In this document: in pieces, positions 23,972 through 32,904 of the stretch | How positions within the stretch are numbered: position 1 is the stretch's first letter | How the letters are laid out: each line of letters opens with the position of its first letter | Assembly: GCF_018069755.1 (NCBI RefSeq) | Contig: NZ_JAGQDE010000005.1 | Location: forward strand, 1 to 64,000 | DNA length: 64,000 nucleotides | Direction: 5' to 3' | Source: Ideonella aquatica | GTDB lineage: Bacteria; Pseudomonadota; Gammaproteobacteria; Burkholderiales; Burkholderiaceae_C | The notes under the pieces: generated by a model | What the model saw: only the letters and a program-made list of their open reading frames with translations | Database searches by the model: none | What the model was told of the DNA's origin: nothing | Translations under genes and position numbers: made by a program

Positions 23972-24022
23972 AATACAAACTTGAACGTGGCCTGACGGCC
24001 CGCCTGCTCAGCCCCTCGTCCC

Positions 24023-24670
24023 GTGCCCACCGACGCCGACACCCTGCTCGCCCCGCGCGCCCTGTACCAGCAGGTCGCCGAGCGCCTGCGTGAGCAGATC
24101 TTTGCCCGCGCGCTGGAGCCCGGCAGCTGGATTGACGAGCAGAAGCTGGCCGCCGACTACGGCATCAGCCGCACGCCGCTGCGCGAGGCGCTGAAGGTGC
24201 TGGCCGTGGAAGGACTGGTGACCATGAAGGTGCGCCGCGGCGCCTACGTCACCGAAATGTCCACCGACGATGTGCGCCAGGTCTACCGCCTGCTGGGCCT
24301 GCTGGAGAGCGACGCCGCCGCCGAAGTGGCCGAGCGCGCCACCGAGGCCCAGGTGCGCGAGCTGCGCGCGCTGCACGAGGCGCTGGAAGCGCAGGTCAGC
24401 CAGCGCGACGCTTTCTTCGACACCAACGAGCAGTTCCACAGCCGGCTGATGACGATCGCCGGCAACCGCTGGCGCCAGCAGATCGTGGGCGACCTGCGCA
24501 AGGTCATGAAGCTCAACCGGCACCACTCGCTGTTCAAGAGCGGCCGCCTGGCGGAGTCGCTGGCCGAGCACCGTGCGGTGATGGCCGCGCTGGAAGCGCG
24601 CGACCCGCGCGAGGCGGCGCGCCTGATGCGCGCCCACTTCGACAACGGCCTGGCCGCCGCCACCGTCTGA
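24023..24670 (+). CDS. GntR-family regulator, FadR/FCD subfamily
   Basis: About 215 aa. N-terminal winged helix (LYQQVAERLREQIFARALEP ... DYGISRTPLREALKVLAVEG) and an all-helical FCD ligand domain with the metal/ligand pattern D..E/QFH..L (FFDTNEQFHSRLMTIAGN) and a later conserved EHRAVMAALEARD. The start is GTG at 24023; no in-frame ATG lies upstream of the winged helix. It diverges from scpA and probably senses an acyl-CoA or dicarboxylate intermediate of propionate breakdown; the ligand is inference. Confidence 0.9.
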   Translation: MPTDADTLLAPRALYQQVAERLREQIFARALEPGSWIDEQKLAADYGISRTPLREALKVLAVEGLVTMKVRRGAYVTEMSTDDVRQVYRLLGLLESDAAAEVAERATEAQVRELRALHEALEAQVSQRDAFFDTNEQFHSRLMTIAGNRWRQQIVGDLRKVMKLNRHHSLFKSGRLAESLAEHRAVMAALEARDPREAARLMRAHFDNGLAAATV

Positions 24671-24686
24671 ATGCGCGGTCAGCGCC

Positions 24687-27254
24687 TCAGACAGTGGCCC
24701 AGGCCTTGACGAGCGTCAGCCGCTCATCGGCCTGATCGATGAAGCCGTCGAGCGTGTTGAGCATCTCGGTGCTCGGGCCGGAGCCGTCAGCGAGTTCGTA
24801 GGGCGTCGAGCGCAGCTCACCGATCAGCTCCTTCAGCAGGGCCATGTAGGCGTTCCGCTCGTCGGCGCTGAGCGTCGAGCTCGGCTTCGCTTCGGCCTTG
24901 GCCTTCAGCGGCTCCCAGTCGGTGGCGGTGCGGTGCAGCAGCAGCTCCAGCTCACGTGTCGACACCACAGCCAGACCGCCCTTGGTCTCGGCCCGCTGCT
25001 TCACGGCCAGCCAGCTCGCCGCGCTCAGCTCTACCGTGGACGGCGCCCAGCCTGCCACCGACTTCACCGTGCGGCCGGTGACGACGTTGTCGTCCGGCAT
25101 GCGCTTTTCCAGATAGCTGACGACCTTGTCCAGCTCGGCATCGGGGTCCTTCAGCGTCTCGGCGGTCAGGCCACAGGCGCTCATGAAGTCGGCCACCAAC
25201 ACATCTTTCTCGATCAAGGCCCCCCAGGCCACCGAGTACTTGGCCAGCGTCGGGTTCTTCTTCAGCGCGATCAGGCCGAGCTTGCGGTTGGCCGGCCGCG
25301 ACAAGGCCAGCTTGTAGGCTTCCCAGGCGGCGGTCAGGTCGTAGCGCTTCTTGCATTCGTACAGGAATTGCTCGAGCGCCTGCGTGCCGCTGGCCGCCGC
25401 CGTGACAATCGCCCCGGCCGGCGCGGTGAAGGGACCGGCGCACTGCAGGATGGCGCCGATCATCTTGGCGCATTCGAAGGCCGCATTGAGCTGGTAATGC
25501 GTGGCCTGCATGCCGCCGTTGTAGATGAACTGCGAGACAGCCGACGAGTACGAACTCGCGGCATTGAACATGCCCTGGCGCTTCTGGCAGAAGACGTAGG
25601 TGTCGCGGGTGCGGCAGCCGGCCTCGTAAACGTTCTTCATCATCTTCACCGCACAGCCGGCGATGGCCAGCGGCGCAATGAAGTTGGTGGCGGTGTCCAG
25701 GCCCATGTTGACCACATTGACGGCCCACTTCAGGATCGCCTGGTCACGGTCGAGCTGGGCGATGCGCCGGTCCAGCGCGCCGACAAAGATGTCCAGCGAC
25801 TCGTCCCCCTTGGGATCGTCCTCGGGCGGATCATCCCGCACGGAACTGAAGTCCTCGGTCATCAGGTCGCTGGCCTTGCGCTTCGCCCGGTCCTGGGCGG
25901 CTGGCGTGTCGAAGTCGGCCAGGGACACGCCGGTCAGCGCCGTGGCGGCGCCCTGTGCGAACAGCTGCTGCAGGGCACCGGCATCGGCCGCCTCACAGGC
26001 GGTGACCACGGCCGCCGGGTCAGCCGGCTGGCCCGCCATGGCGGACTGAACGTCAGAGGCCAGCTTGGTGACGCCGGGGGTGGTGCCGCTGACGGCCGGG
26101 TCCAGCGCCTTGATCGTGTCGCTCAGCGCGTTGGCCAGCAGGTTTGAGATCGCGCTGACCTGGACCGCGGTGAACGGCCGGATCCGGAGCTGGGCCGCCA
26201 CCAGCTTGGCATTGCATTTCGTGCCGAAGCTGGCGCTGGCCGCCACACCCAGTCCGCGGTTGTTGGCATTGAAGACCTTGCCCAGCTCCGACGAGACCCC
26301 GGCCACCACCAGCGGCGCCAGCCGCGCCACCTGCAGCGCCTTCTTCTCGTCGTCGCTCAGCTCGGTGCCGCCAAGCTGGTCCGACAGGTCCTTGCCGCCA
26401 TCAATCGCGTCGTCAAAAATAAAAGTCAGACTCTGGCCGACGATGTTCATGCCGGCGCCGGCCTTGTCCAGGTCACCGGCCCAGCTGCCATCATCCTTGG
26501 CCTGCAGTCCCAGGTTCTCGCGCCAGGACTGGATGTTCTCGCCCGGGCTGGCCTTGCTGACCAGGTCGTCAGCCTTGGCGCTCTTCAGCGATTCACTCTG
26601 GATGCCCACCGAGCTCTCGGTGGCGATGAAGTTGACCAGGCTCTTGCCCAGCGCAAAGTTCTCATCGAACAGCCGCTTGGCGGTGCTCTTCTTGTCCAGC
26701 TCCAGACGCTTGGCGTAGGCGTCGAAGCTGCCATCGAGCATCTTCTTGGTCTGGCTGTACTTGTCAGGGACGCTGGTCTCCGACAGTAGACCCTGGCGCA
26801 TCAGCGGCTGGTAGACCTCGGCGGCGATCTCCTCGGGGGTGAACAGCGGGTCGCCGTCAACCATCTCGGATTCCAGCTGGCGCACCATCTCGTCGACCTG
26901 TCGGGCCGCCGCCAGGTGCTTCTGGAACTCCTCCTGCGAGCCCGTGGCCGGATCCCATTCCTCGATCTGGCCGGAGGCCTTGGCCAGCCGGTAGCCGTCA
27001 CGCTCTTCGTCCAGGTCGAAGACCGTGGTCTGGTCGTGGTTGACCTCGTCCACCGTCTTCATCAAGGACTTCTCGCTGCCCTTGCTGACCTGGACCGATG
27101 CGCCCTCCTTCAGCGTGGCATTGGCCTTCTGGCGGTCACTGATGATCTTGGCGATCACCGCCTGCTTGCGCTGGTGTCGCGCATCGACTTTCTTCTGCTC
27201 GGCGGACGAGCCGGTCAACTCATTGAGCCAGGTCTTCTGCGGGTCTGTCAGCAT
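24687..27254 (-). CDS. Unrecognised 855-aa protein with two hydrophobic helices (gene C of a three-gene cassette)
   Basis: I do not recognise this family. N-terminal 130 residues are charged and helical (QKKVDARHQRKQAVIAKIIS). Two hydrophobic stretches at about 508-540 (AVNVVNMGLDTATNFIAPLA and on) and 593-622 (CAKMIGAILQCAGPFTAPAG) could insert in a membrane. Cysteines cluster at 534, 547, 556, 594, 605 and 634. An acidic linker (DDPPEDDPKGDE) precedes the hydrophobic part. No signal peptide, catalytic motif or toxin signature seen. ATG with AAGGAAG upstream; 35 bp after gene B, so the two are co-transcribed. A membrane-acting effector or membrane-anchored scaffold are both possible. Confidence 0.8.
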   Translation of the reverse strand: MLTDPQKTWLNELTGSSAEQKKVDARHQRKQAVIAKIISDRQKANATLKEGASVQVSKGSEKSLMKTVDEVNHDQTTVFDLDEERDGYRLAKASGQIEEWDPATGSQEEFQKHLAAARQVDEMVRQLESEMVDGDPLFTPEEIAAEVYQPLMRQGLLSETSVPDKYSQTKKMLDGSFDAYAKRLELDKKSTAKRLFDENFALGKSLVNFIATESSVGIQSESLKSAKADDLVSKASPGENIQSWRENLGLQAKDDGSWAGDLDKAGAGMNIVGQSLTFIFDDAIDGGKDLSDQLGGTELSDDEKKALQVARLAPLVVAGVSSELGKVFNANNRGLGVAASASFGTKCNAKLVAAQLRIRPFTAVQVSAISNLLANALSDTIKALDPAVSGTTPGVTKLASDVQSAMAGQPADPAAVVTACEAADAGALQQLFAQGAATALTGVSLADFDTPAAQDRAKRKASDLMTEDFSSVRDDPPEDDPKGDESLDIFVGALDRRIAQLDRDQAILKWAVNVVNMGLDTATNFIAPLAIAGCAVKMMKNVYEAGCRTRDTYVFCQKRQGMFNAASSYSSAVSQFIYNGGMQATHYQLNAAFECAKMIGAILQCAGPFTAPAGAIVTAAASGTQALEQFLYECKKRYDLTAAWEAYKLALSRPANRKLGLIALKKNPTLAKYSVAWGALIEKDVLVADFMSACGLTAETLKDPDAELDKVVSYLEKRMPDDNVVTGRTVKSVAGWAPSTVELSAASWLAVKQRAETKGGLAVVSTRELELLLHRTATDWEPLKAKAEAKPSSTLSADERNAYMALLKELIGELRSTPYELADGSGPSTEMLNTLDGFIDQADERLTLVKAWATV

Positions 27255-27289
27255 GGTGCTTCCTTGTTCAGCGTCGGCGCGGTGCAGCC

Positions 27290-30200
27290 TCAGGCGGCCA
27301 GCAGTGCGCCCTTCATGTCACGCAGGGCCGCGGAGAGGGCCGCCGTGTTGTACGGGGAGAAGGGGTTGGAGCGCAGGGCGTCCAGGACGAGGTTCTCGTT
27401 GACGATGCGCTCCGACTGGCGCAGGCTGGCCAAGGCCTGTTCCTTGAGCTCGGGCTTGGCGCCCTTGGACAGGTTCAGCACGATCGCCCGGAACTGCGCC
27501 GCGTTGAGCAAGGCCATCGCGCCGCGCACCAGATCCAGCGTCTCCTTCTTGGCGTCGTCCGTGACACTGCCGTCGCCATTCCAGGCCGCGGTCATCGCCT
27601 TCTCGACACGTTCCAGCGCAGCGAGGTGCTGCCCCACCGCGTTTTCCCAGTTCATCGCGCAGGCCACCAGCGACTCGCCCGACGCCACCTGCGGCGCCAG
27701 CGGCTGCTTGACCAGCTCGGCGGCGGTGGCCCGGGCCAGTCGCAGACGCTCGCGCGCACCGGCGTAGTTGCCGGCCTTGGCGTCCTTCTTGGCCGCGTCG
27801 TGGTGGGCGCCGATCTGATCGAAGAGGCTGGTGTTGAAGCGGTTGAGATCCGACGAGAAGTTCTGCTTGAGCGCCGTGATCTTGCGCAGGTCGTTCTTCT
27901 CGAATACGTCGGCCTCGGCCTCGTAGGCCAGGCGGTCCTTCTCGGCCTGGAAGGCGTCGGCGTCCAGCCGGTCGGCCATTTTCTGTGCGCGCTGGGGCTC
28001 GGCGGCGGCGTCGATCAGTTGGCGGGTCGCATTGACCGACGCGATCGTCATGTCGATGTCGTACTCGGGCGCATTCTCCAGGGCCTTCAGGCGGGCCTTC
28101 AGGTCGGCGTAGACCTTGGGCTGGCGGGTCTTGACCGGGTTGGACTCGAGGGCCTGCTTGGCCTCGTTGAGCAGCTTGGTCAGGTTGGCCTGCTTGGCCA
28201 TCAGCTTCTCGGCCTTGACGATCGCCTCATCGACCCGCGTGCGCAGCTCGTTGATCAGCGCCAGCGCCTCAGCCGGCGACTGGCCTGTCAGCTTGGTGGG
28301 CAGCAGCTGGTTGAACTCGCCCTCCAGCGGGCCCTGCTGGGTCGGCAGCCAGGTCTTGAAGTCCTTGCGGGTCACCTCGGTCTTCAGCGCCTTCATCGCG
28401 GTGTCCACCGCGGCGTAGTTGACACCGCCGGTCTTCTTGCCGGCCTCCAGCGCGAAGTTGGCGACCTCGGTCTTGAACAGCGCCAGCAGCCGCACGCCCT
28501 CCTCGGACACCGCAGGCACGCTGGACTGGACCATCGCCAGCAGGTCGTTCAGCCGCTCGGTCTGCTTCTCATGGAAGGCCTCACGGGCCTTGTCGCCCTT
28601 GTCGGCCTTGCTCAGCTTGCCCAGGTCGTCGCCCAGGGTCTTGGCGTCCTGCAAGGCCGACGCACGGGCCTGGTTCATGCTGTTCTCGATCGACAGGCGC
28701 TTGGCCGCGATCTGCTGGATCAGGGTACCCAGCAGGGCCTCGTCGGCCCGACCTGCGGCAGCTTCGTCGTCCAGGTGCTTGTACTGCGCCTCCAGCGAAT
28801 CAAGCGTGGGCGCCGTGGTCATCAGCACATGACCCGCGGGCAGTCCAAACCCGTGCAGGTACTTCAGGCCGCGTGCTGCCTCGGCGGCCTTCAACCGGTA
28901 GGCCGCCAGGGCATCGGCCGCCTTCTTCTGTTCCTGGTTGGCCGTGAGCTGGCCGCTGTCGCCCAGCAGGTCCTCGACCGCCTGGGTGATCTTGTCAAGC
29001 GCCTCCACCACCCGCGTCACATCGAGCTTCAGCTGCTTGAGGGCCTTGTCGCGCGTCTCGTTGGTGGCATCGGCGCCGCCCTCGCCCTGGTAGAACGGTT
29101 GGCGCGCCTGGCTCCAGCCCGACTTCTGGGTGCTGACCTGCTCCCGGAAGGCGGTGACCTCGCCAGCGGCCTTCTCAAGCCGCCCGATCACCGCGTTGGC
29201 GCGTGCCACGGCCTCGTTGACCTGGCGGTCCAGCTCACCCAGCGCCACGCGCTGGTTGGTGCCGGCGTCCTTGAAATCCAGGTCCGGCGTCTTGCCCTCG
29301 TCCAAGGCCTTCAGGGCGTCGATCACCTGCTGCAGGCGTGTACGCACCACCAGGCGCTCTTCCATGGCCACCGCCTCGACATAGCGATGCTGCGGCACCA
29401 GACCCGCCCGCATCTCGGTCACGACGGCCGTGTTCAACGGGCCGGCCACGCCGACGAGTGCGGGGTACTTCAGGCCCAGGCTGCCCTCCAGCAAGGGACG
29501 CACGCCCTCGATCAGCGGCGTCAGCGCCTGGTCCACCACCGTCCAGCGCCCTTGCGCCTGGAGGTGCAGCTCGTGGACTCGCGTGAACTCATCCTTCAGC
29601 GCCTTGAAGGCCTCTGCCGCCTTGGCGTACTGCTGCATGCTGGCCAGGTTGTCGGCCACACCAATCCGTTGCAGCCAGGGTTGCACCACATCGGCCGGCG
29701 CGCAGGTCTTGAGCTCGCCCAGCTTTCGCATGATCGGCGAGCGCAGCCCAACCATGTCCAGACGCCGCCGCTCCGCCTCGTCCAGCGCGTTCTGGATGGT
29801 GCCGGCCAGGGTGTTGAGTTTGCCGGTGCCGGTCGTGACGGCGGTGCTGCGCTGCCCCTGCGGCGCCTTGCTGATGTCCATCAGCACCAGGGCACGTTGC
29901 TGGCGGAAGTCCTGCAACTGGCCCGGTGCGCCCAGTCCCAGCTTGGTCTCGAAGGTGTCGATGAGGCGCTGGGTGTCGTCCATCGCGGTCTTGAACTTGG
30001 GGTCGCCCAGGCCCTTCGCGAACTCCGCCGCGGCCTTGCGGCCCGCTGCCAGCGTGCCGGACAGGCCCTCCAGCGCCTCATAGGCGGCGTGGTAGTCGGG
30101 CTCAACCAGTGTCGCGTCGTCCAGCAGCTTCTGCAGCGCGGTGACCTGCGTGACCGTGCCGGGCAGGGCTTGCAGCTCGGCGATGGCCTCGGTGATGCGC

Positions 30201-30604
30201 TGGCGTTTGTCCATATACACCGGCTTGTGGCGCGCGGTGTCCAGCACACGCTGGCGAACCTCGGGCGCTGCGCGCGGGTCCTTCTCGGCGATCGCCATCT
30301 CCAGCTCATGGCGCAGCGCCAGCAATTGCCGCGAGGCCTCGCGCACCAGATCCCGACCCTGCGCCTCCTTGAGGCGCTTGGCCTTGACGTCCTCACGCGC
30401 CTTGCGCGCCGCATCGGCATGGACTTCAAAGCGGTGGGTCCAGTCGCTCAGCCCCGGATAGTCGGCCGGCGTCTTCTTCATCAGCTCCAGCAGCTTCTTG
30501 ACCACGGGCGAGTTGTCGGCCAGCGCGCTGCGCTCCTTGTCGGTCAGCGACAGCAGCTTGCGCGCCTGCTCGCACCATTGCATCAGTTCTTCCAAGGTGG
30601 CCAT
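27290..30604 (-). CDS. Unrecognised 1104-aa helical/coiled-coil protein (gene B of the cassette)
   Basis: Family unknown to me. Almost entirely helical, rich in Ala, Leu, Lys, Glu and Gln with long heptad-like tracts (for example ARKAREDVKAKRLKEAQGRD near residue 70, and KQANLTKLLNEAKQALESNP later). No membrane segment, no signal peptide, no P-loop or other enzymatic motif. Segments of the form ALxxLL..A....Y..A...L..L recur, resembling the repeats in gene A. It looks like a structural or tethering protein of coiled-coil bundles. ATG with AGAGG upstream. Between genes A and C, same strand. Confidence 0.8.
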   Translation of the reverse strand: MATLEELMQWCEQARKLLSLTDKERSALADNSPVVKKLLELMKKTPADYPGLSDWTHRFEVHADAARKAREDVKAKRLKEAQGRDLVREASRQLLALRHELEMAIAEKDPRAAPEVRQRVLDTARHKPVYMDKRQRITEAIAELQALPGTVTQVTALQKLLDDATLVEPDYHAAYEALEGLSGTLAAGRKAAAEFAKGLGDPKFKTAMDDTQRLIDTFETKLGLGAPGQLQDFRQQRALVLMDISKAPQGQRSTAVTTGTGKLNTLAGTIQNALDEAERRRLDMVGLRSPIMRKLGELKTCAPADVVQPWLQRIGVADNLASMQQYAKAAEAFKALKDEFTRVHELHLQAQGRWTVVDQALTPLIEGVRPLLEGSLGLKYPALVGVAGPLNTAVVTEMRAGLVPQHRYVEAVAMEERLVVRTRLQQVIDALKALDEGKTPDLDFKDAGTNQRVALGELDRQVNEAVARANAVIGRLEKAAGEVTAFREQVSTQKSGWSQARQPFYQGEGGADATNETRDKALKQLKLDVTRVVEALDKITQAVEDLLGDSGQLTANQEQKKAADALAAYRLKAAEAARGLKYLHGFGLPAGHVLMTTAPTLDSLEAQYKHLDDEAAAGRADEALLGTLIQQIAAKRLSIENSMNQARASALQDAKTLGDDLGKLSKADKGDKAREAFHEKQTERLNDLLAMVQSSVPAVSEEGVRLLALFKTEVANFALEAGKKTGGVNYAAVDTAMKALKTEVTRKDFKTWLPTQQGPLEGEFNQLLPTKLTGQSPAEALALINELRTRVDEAIVKAEKLMAKQANLTKLLNEAKQALESNPVKTRQPKVYADLKARLKALENAPEYDIDMTIASVNATRQLIDAAAEPQRAQKMADRLDADAFQAEKDRLAYEAEADVFEKNDLRKITALKQNFSSDLNRFNTSLFDQIGAHHDAAKKDAKAGNYAGARERLRLARATAAELVKQPLAPQVASGESLVACAMNWENAVGQHLAALERVEKAMTAAWNGDGSVTDDAKKETLDLVRGAMALLNAAQFRAIVLNLSKGAKPELKEQALASLRQSERIVNENLVLDALRSNPFSPYNTAALSAALRDMKGALLAA

Positions 30605-30635
30605 CAGGAGCCTCTCAGGTCGGGTGAGGGTGAAA

Positions 30636-30670
30636 TTCGGCCCTCAGCCCGGCTGTGGCGCCGGGCCGAA
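30636..30670 (-). terminator. Hairpin between cassette genes A and B
   Basis: Two mutually exclusive stems: TTCGGCCC/GGGCCGAA (30636-30643 / 30663-30670) and GCCCGGC/GCCGGGC (30647-30653 / 30660-30666). On the minus strand the outer stem is followed by TTTC. It could act as an attenuator that lowers gene B and C expression relative to gene A. Confidence 0.45.
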
Positions 30671-30721
30671 GGATCGCTGCGGGGTGGCCTGCAGCGGTGG
30701 TCGTTCAACAGGGCATGCCGC

Positions 30722-32680
30722 TCAGGCGCTGCCCGGCACGTTGTCCAGGATGCGGCCAAGGGCCGTGCCCAGCAGCTCGGCGATGCGCACCTCGACGCCA
30801 AACGGGTTGCCGTCCACGTGCGCAATCAGCGGGTTGCTGGCGATGTCGCCTTTCCAGGTGCTCAGGCCGGCGATCAGCGCCGCCTTGGTCGGTGCGCGCT
30901 CATCCTCGGCCGCCACCATGGCCTGGTCGACCAGGTCCTGCAGCTGGCCGGTCAGGTCGCGCAGCCCTTCGGCGAGTTGCTCGGCCAGGTCGGCTTCTTC
31001 GGACAGTTGCTCGGGGATCGCCTTTTTCAGCGCCTCGATCTGGCGGGTGGCGGCGTCGTAGGCGGTCCTGAATTCGAGCAGCGACTGCCGGTAGGCGCGG
31101 ATGCCGGCCTCGGGCAGACCGCTGTCGCTGCCCTGGGCGGCCGCCTCGTCCAGCAGCGTGGCGAGCTGCTTGAGGGCATTGAGGCCCGCGGCGAACTGGC
31201 TTTTCTCGGCCCGGTCCTGCGCCAGGCCCATCACCGCCCGCAGCTTGGTGGCCTCCTTCGGGTTGCCGGCCAGCACCTTCAGGTAGCGCTCCTCCAGGCT
31301 GGCCAGCAGGGTCTGAAACTGGGCCTCGGCAGGGTCGCCCGAGCCGGATGAGGCCGACTGCTCCAACACGGCCTCGATCTTGTCGAGCGCTGCCTCGGCC
31401 AGGTCCATGTTGCCCTTGGCGGCGCCAATCGCTGCGATCAGCGGCTTGAGCTGCTCGGCCTGCGGACCGGCCATGCCGGCCTTGATGTTGGGCTGCAGTG
31501 CCGCCAGCCGGGCGTTGAAGGCCTTGGCACGATCGACCGGAGCCGGGCTCTCGGCGGCCGGGGCCTCGGCCGGGATGCTGGCCAGCAGTTTTTCGAGGGT
31601 CAGCAGGGCCTGCACCCCGGCCAATGCCTGGCCGCTGGCCACCTTGCCGGCCGCAAAATCGAGCAGCGGCTGGATCTTGGCAGCCAAGGCATGCCCGGAG
31701 GCCAGGCCGCGCGCAATGTCGGCCCGCATGGCCGCGAGCTTGGCCAGGTAGGCCGCGTCCGGCGACGGTGGGACGGCGGGCGCATCGGCGGGCGCCTCGG
31801 CCGGAGCCTCGGGCGCGGCGGCCGGCGCCGCCGCGGCGGGCGCATCGGTCTGGCTGTCGGCCTCGGTGTCCTCGTCCTGCTCAACCACCGTGCCATCCTC
31901 ACTGGCCAGCACGATCTTGCGCACCCGGAAACCCACGGCCTTCAACGGTGCACGGACCTTCTTGACCAGTCCGCCGTAGGGCTTGTCCATGCTGAGGTAC
32001 AGCACCTCCTCGGCGATCCAGGCGCTTCCGAAGGCGCCCGTCTTGATGCCGGTTTCGGCCTGCAGCAGGGCAAACAGACGACGACCGGCGGTCTTGGGCG
32101 CCAGACACAGCACCGGCGGCGCCTTGTTGTCGTTGACGAAGCCAAACTGGACGCGGCGCTCGGCGTTGCGCTTGCACAGCGTCAGCTGGCTCAGCAGCCG
32201 CTTGGGATCGAGCAACTGGCTGCCGCTCTCCTCTTCATCGTCCCCACCACTGGCCGCGGCCTTCAGTGCGGTGGCGGCCTTGTCGTAGGCCTTCTCAAGG
32301 GTCTGCAAGCCCTGGTCGATGTCCTTGCCGAGCGTCTTGGCAGCGTCGGCGATTGTCTTGATGGCGTCCAGCGTGGGCTTGGCCAGACCCTTGTCCTTGG
32401 ACAGTTTCTGCGCGGCGTCCGCCACCGACTGGGCTTCGGACTTCAGGCCCACCACCTGCGCACGGTAGGTCTTTTCCAGCGCCGCCCACAGGTCGTCGAG
32501 TTCCTTGGGCGAGGACGCCTTCTTCTCCCAGCCGGGCTCGAAGGCCGGCCAATCGATGGCCTGGCTCTTCTTGTCAAAGGCCTTCAGCTGGCTCTCCAGC
32601 GGCCCACCGGCGGGGATCACCCCCTTCTTCTTGTCCCAGTAGGCCTTGCCCAGCTCTGCGGGCACATCCACCAACGCCAT
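30722..32680 (-). CDS. Unrecognised 652-aa protein with internal helical repeats (gene A of the cassette)
   Basis: Family unknown to me. Layout: helical N-terminus (1-150) ending in an acidic DDEEESGS stretch; a compact alpha/beta-looking domain at about 155-260 (LCKRNAERRVQFGFVNDNKA, VLYLSMDKPYGGLVKKVRAP); an Ala/Pro/Glu linker at about 268-306; then three similar helical units at about 308-372, 387-443 and 452-514, each of the form F/Y..L..L......L.....A..L......A......A...L..L..LL; and a C-terminal helical part. No signal peptide or membrane segment. ATG at 32680 has a strong GAGGAG; it is the first gene of the cassette, 225 bp after mshP. Confidence 0.8.
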   Translation of the reverse strand: MALVDVPAELGKAYWDKKKGVIPAGGPLESQLKAFDKKSQAIDWPAFEPGWEKKASSPKELDDLWAALEKTYRAQVVGLKSEAQSVADAAQKLSKDKGLAKPTLDAIKTIADAAKTLGKDIDQGLQTLEKAYDKAATALKAAASGGDDEEESGSQLLDPKRLLSQLTLCKRNAERRVQFGFVNDNKAPPVLCLAPKTAGRRLFALLQAETGIKTGAFGSAWIAEEVLYLSMDKPYGGLVKKVRAPLKAVGFRVRKIVLASEDGTVVEQDEDTEADSQTDAPAAAAPAAAPEAPAEAPADAPAVPPSPDAAYLAKLAAMRADIARGLASGHALAAKIQPLLDFAAGKVASGQALAGVQALLTLEKLLASIPAEAPAAESPAPVDRAKAFNARLAALQPNIKAGMAGPQAEQLKPLIAAIGAAKGNMDLAEAALDKIEAVLEQSASSGSGDPAEAQFQTLLASLEERYLKVLAGNPKEATKLRAVMGLAQDRAEKSQFAAGLNALKQLATLLDEAAAQGSDSGLPEAGIRAYRQSLLEFRTAYDAATRQIEALKKAIPEQLSEEADLAEQLAEGLRDLTGQLQDLVDQAMVAAEDERAPTKAALIAGLSTWKGDIASNPLIAHVDGNPFGVEVRIAELLGTALGRILDNVPGSA

Positions 32681-32816
32681 GTCCAGCACTCCTCGATGGT
32701 TGTCATGAGCCGCCGGTGTCCCAGGGCGGGGCCGACTGGCTGCGCCAGTGGCCGCCGCAGAGGCCCGGCGCCACACCACACTGGCGTGTCAACCCCGATT
32801 CTGCGGCCTGATCGCG

Positions 32817-32834
32817 TTAGCGCGCATTAGCGCG
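32817..32834. repeat. Direct repeat in the upstream region of cassette gene A
   Basis: TTAGCGCG occurs twice with a 10-bp period (32817-32824, 32827-32834), about one helical turn, next to a GCGCGG/CCGCGC hairpin (32830-32844). The 224-bp gap between mshP and gene A shows no other clear element. The repeat could be a tandem regulator site. Confidence 0.35.
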
Positions 32835-32904
32835 GCGGCCGCGCGATCGATCCAGGCATCCGGGCTTTCCCGAACAAGCGCCGCAACACGCGCCCCAAGG
32901 GAGG

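Noticed and set aside
23941-24093. A short open frame starting in the AT-rich scpA-gntR gap (MMHNYEYKLERG...)
   Set aside because: It overlaps the operator and the gntR start in another frame and has no ribosome-binding site.
27626-31351. A 1241-codon open frame on the plus strand, antisense to cassette gene B
   Set aside because: Its translation is rich in Gly, Gln, Leu, Arg and His in the manner of a shadow frame, has no ribosome-binding site, and the minus-strand frames have good starts and normal protein composition.
24687-32680. Reading the three-gene cassette as part of a type VI secretion or contractile tail locus
   Set aside because: No VgrG, PAAR, Hcp, sheath, baseplate or ClpV gene is present in the window, and none of the three proteins carries a recognisable tail or effector motif.
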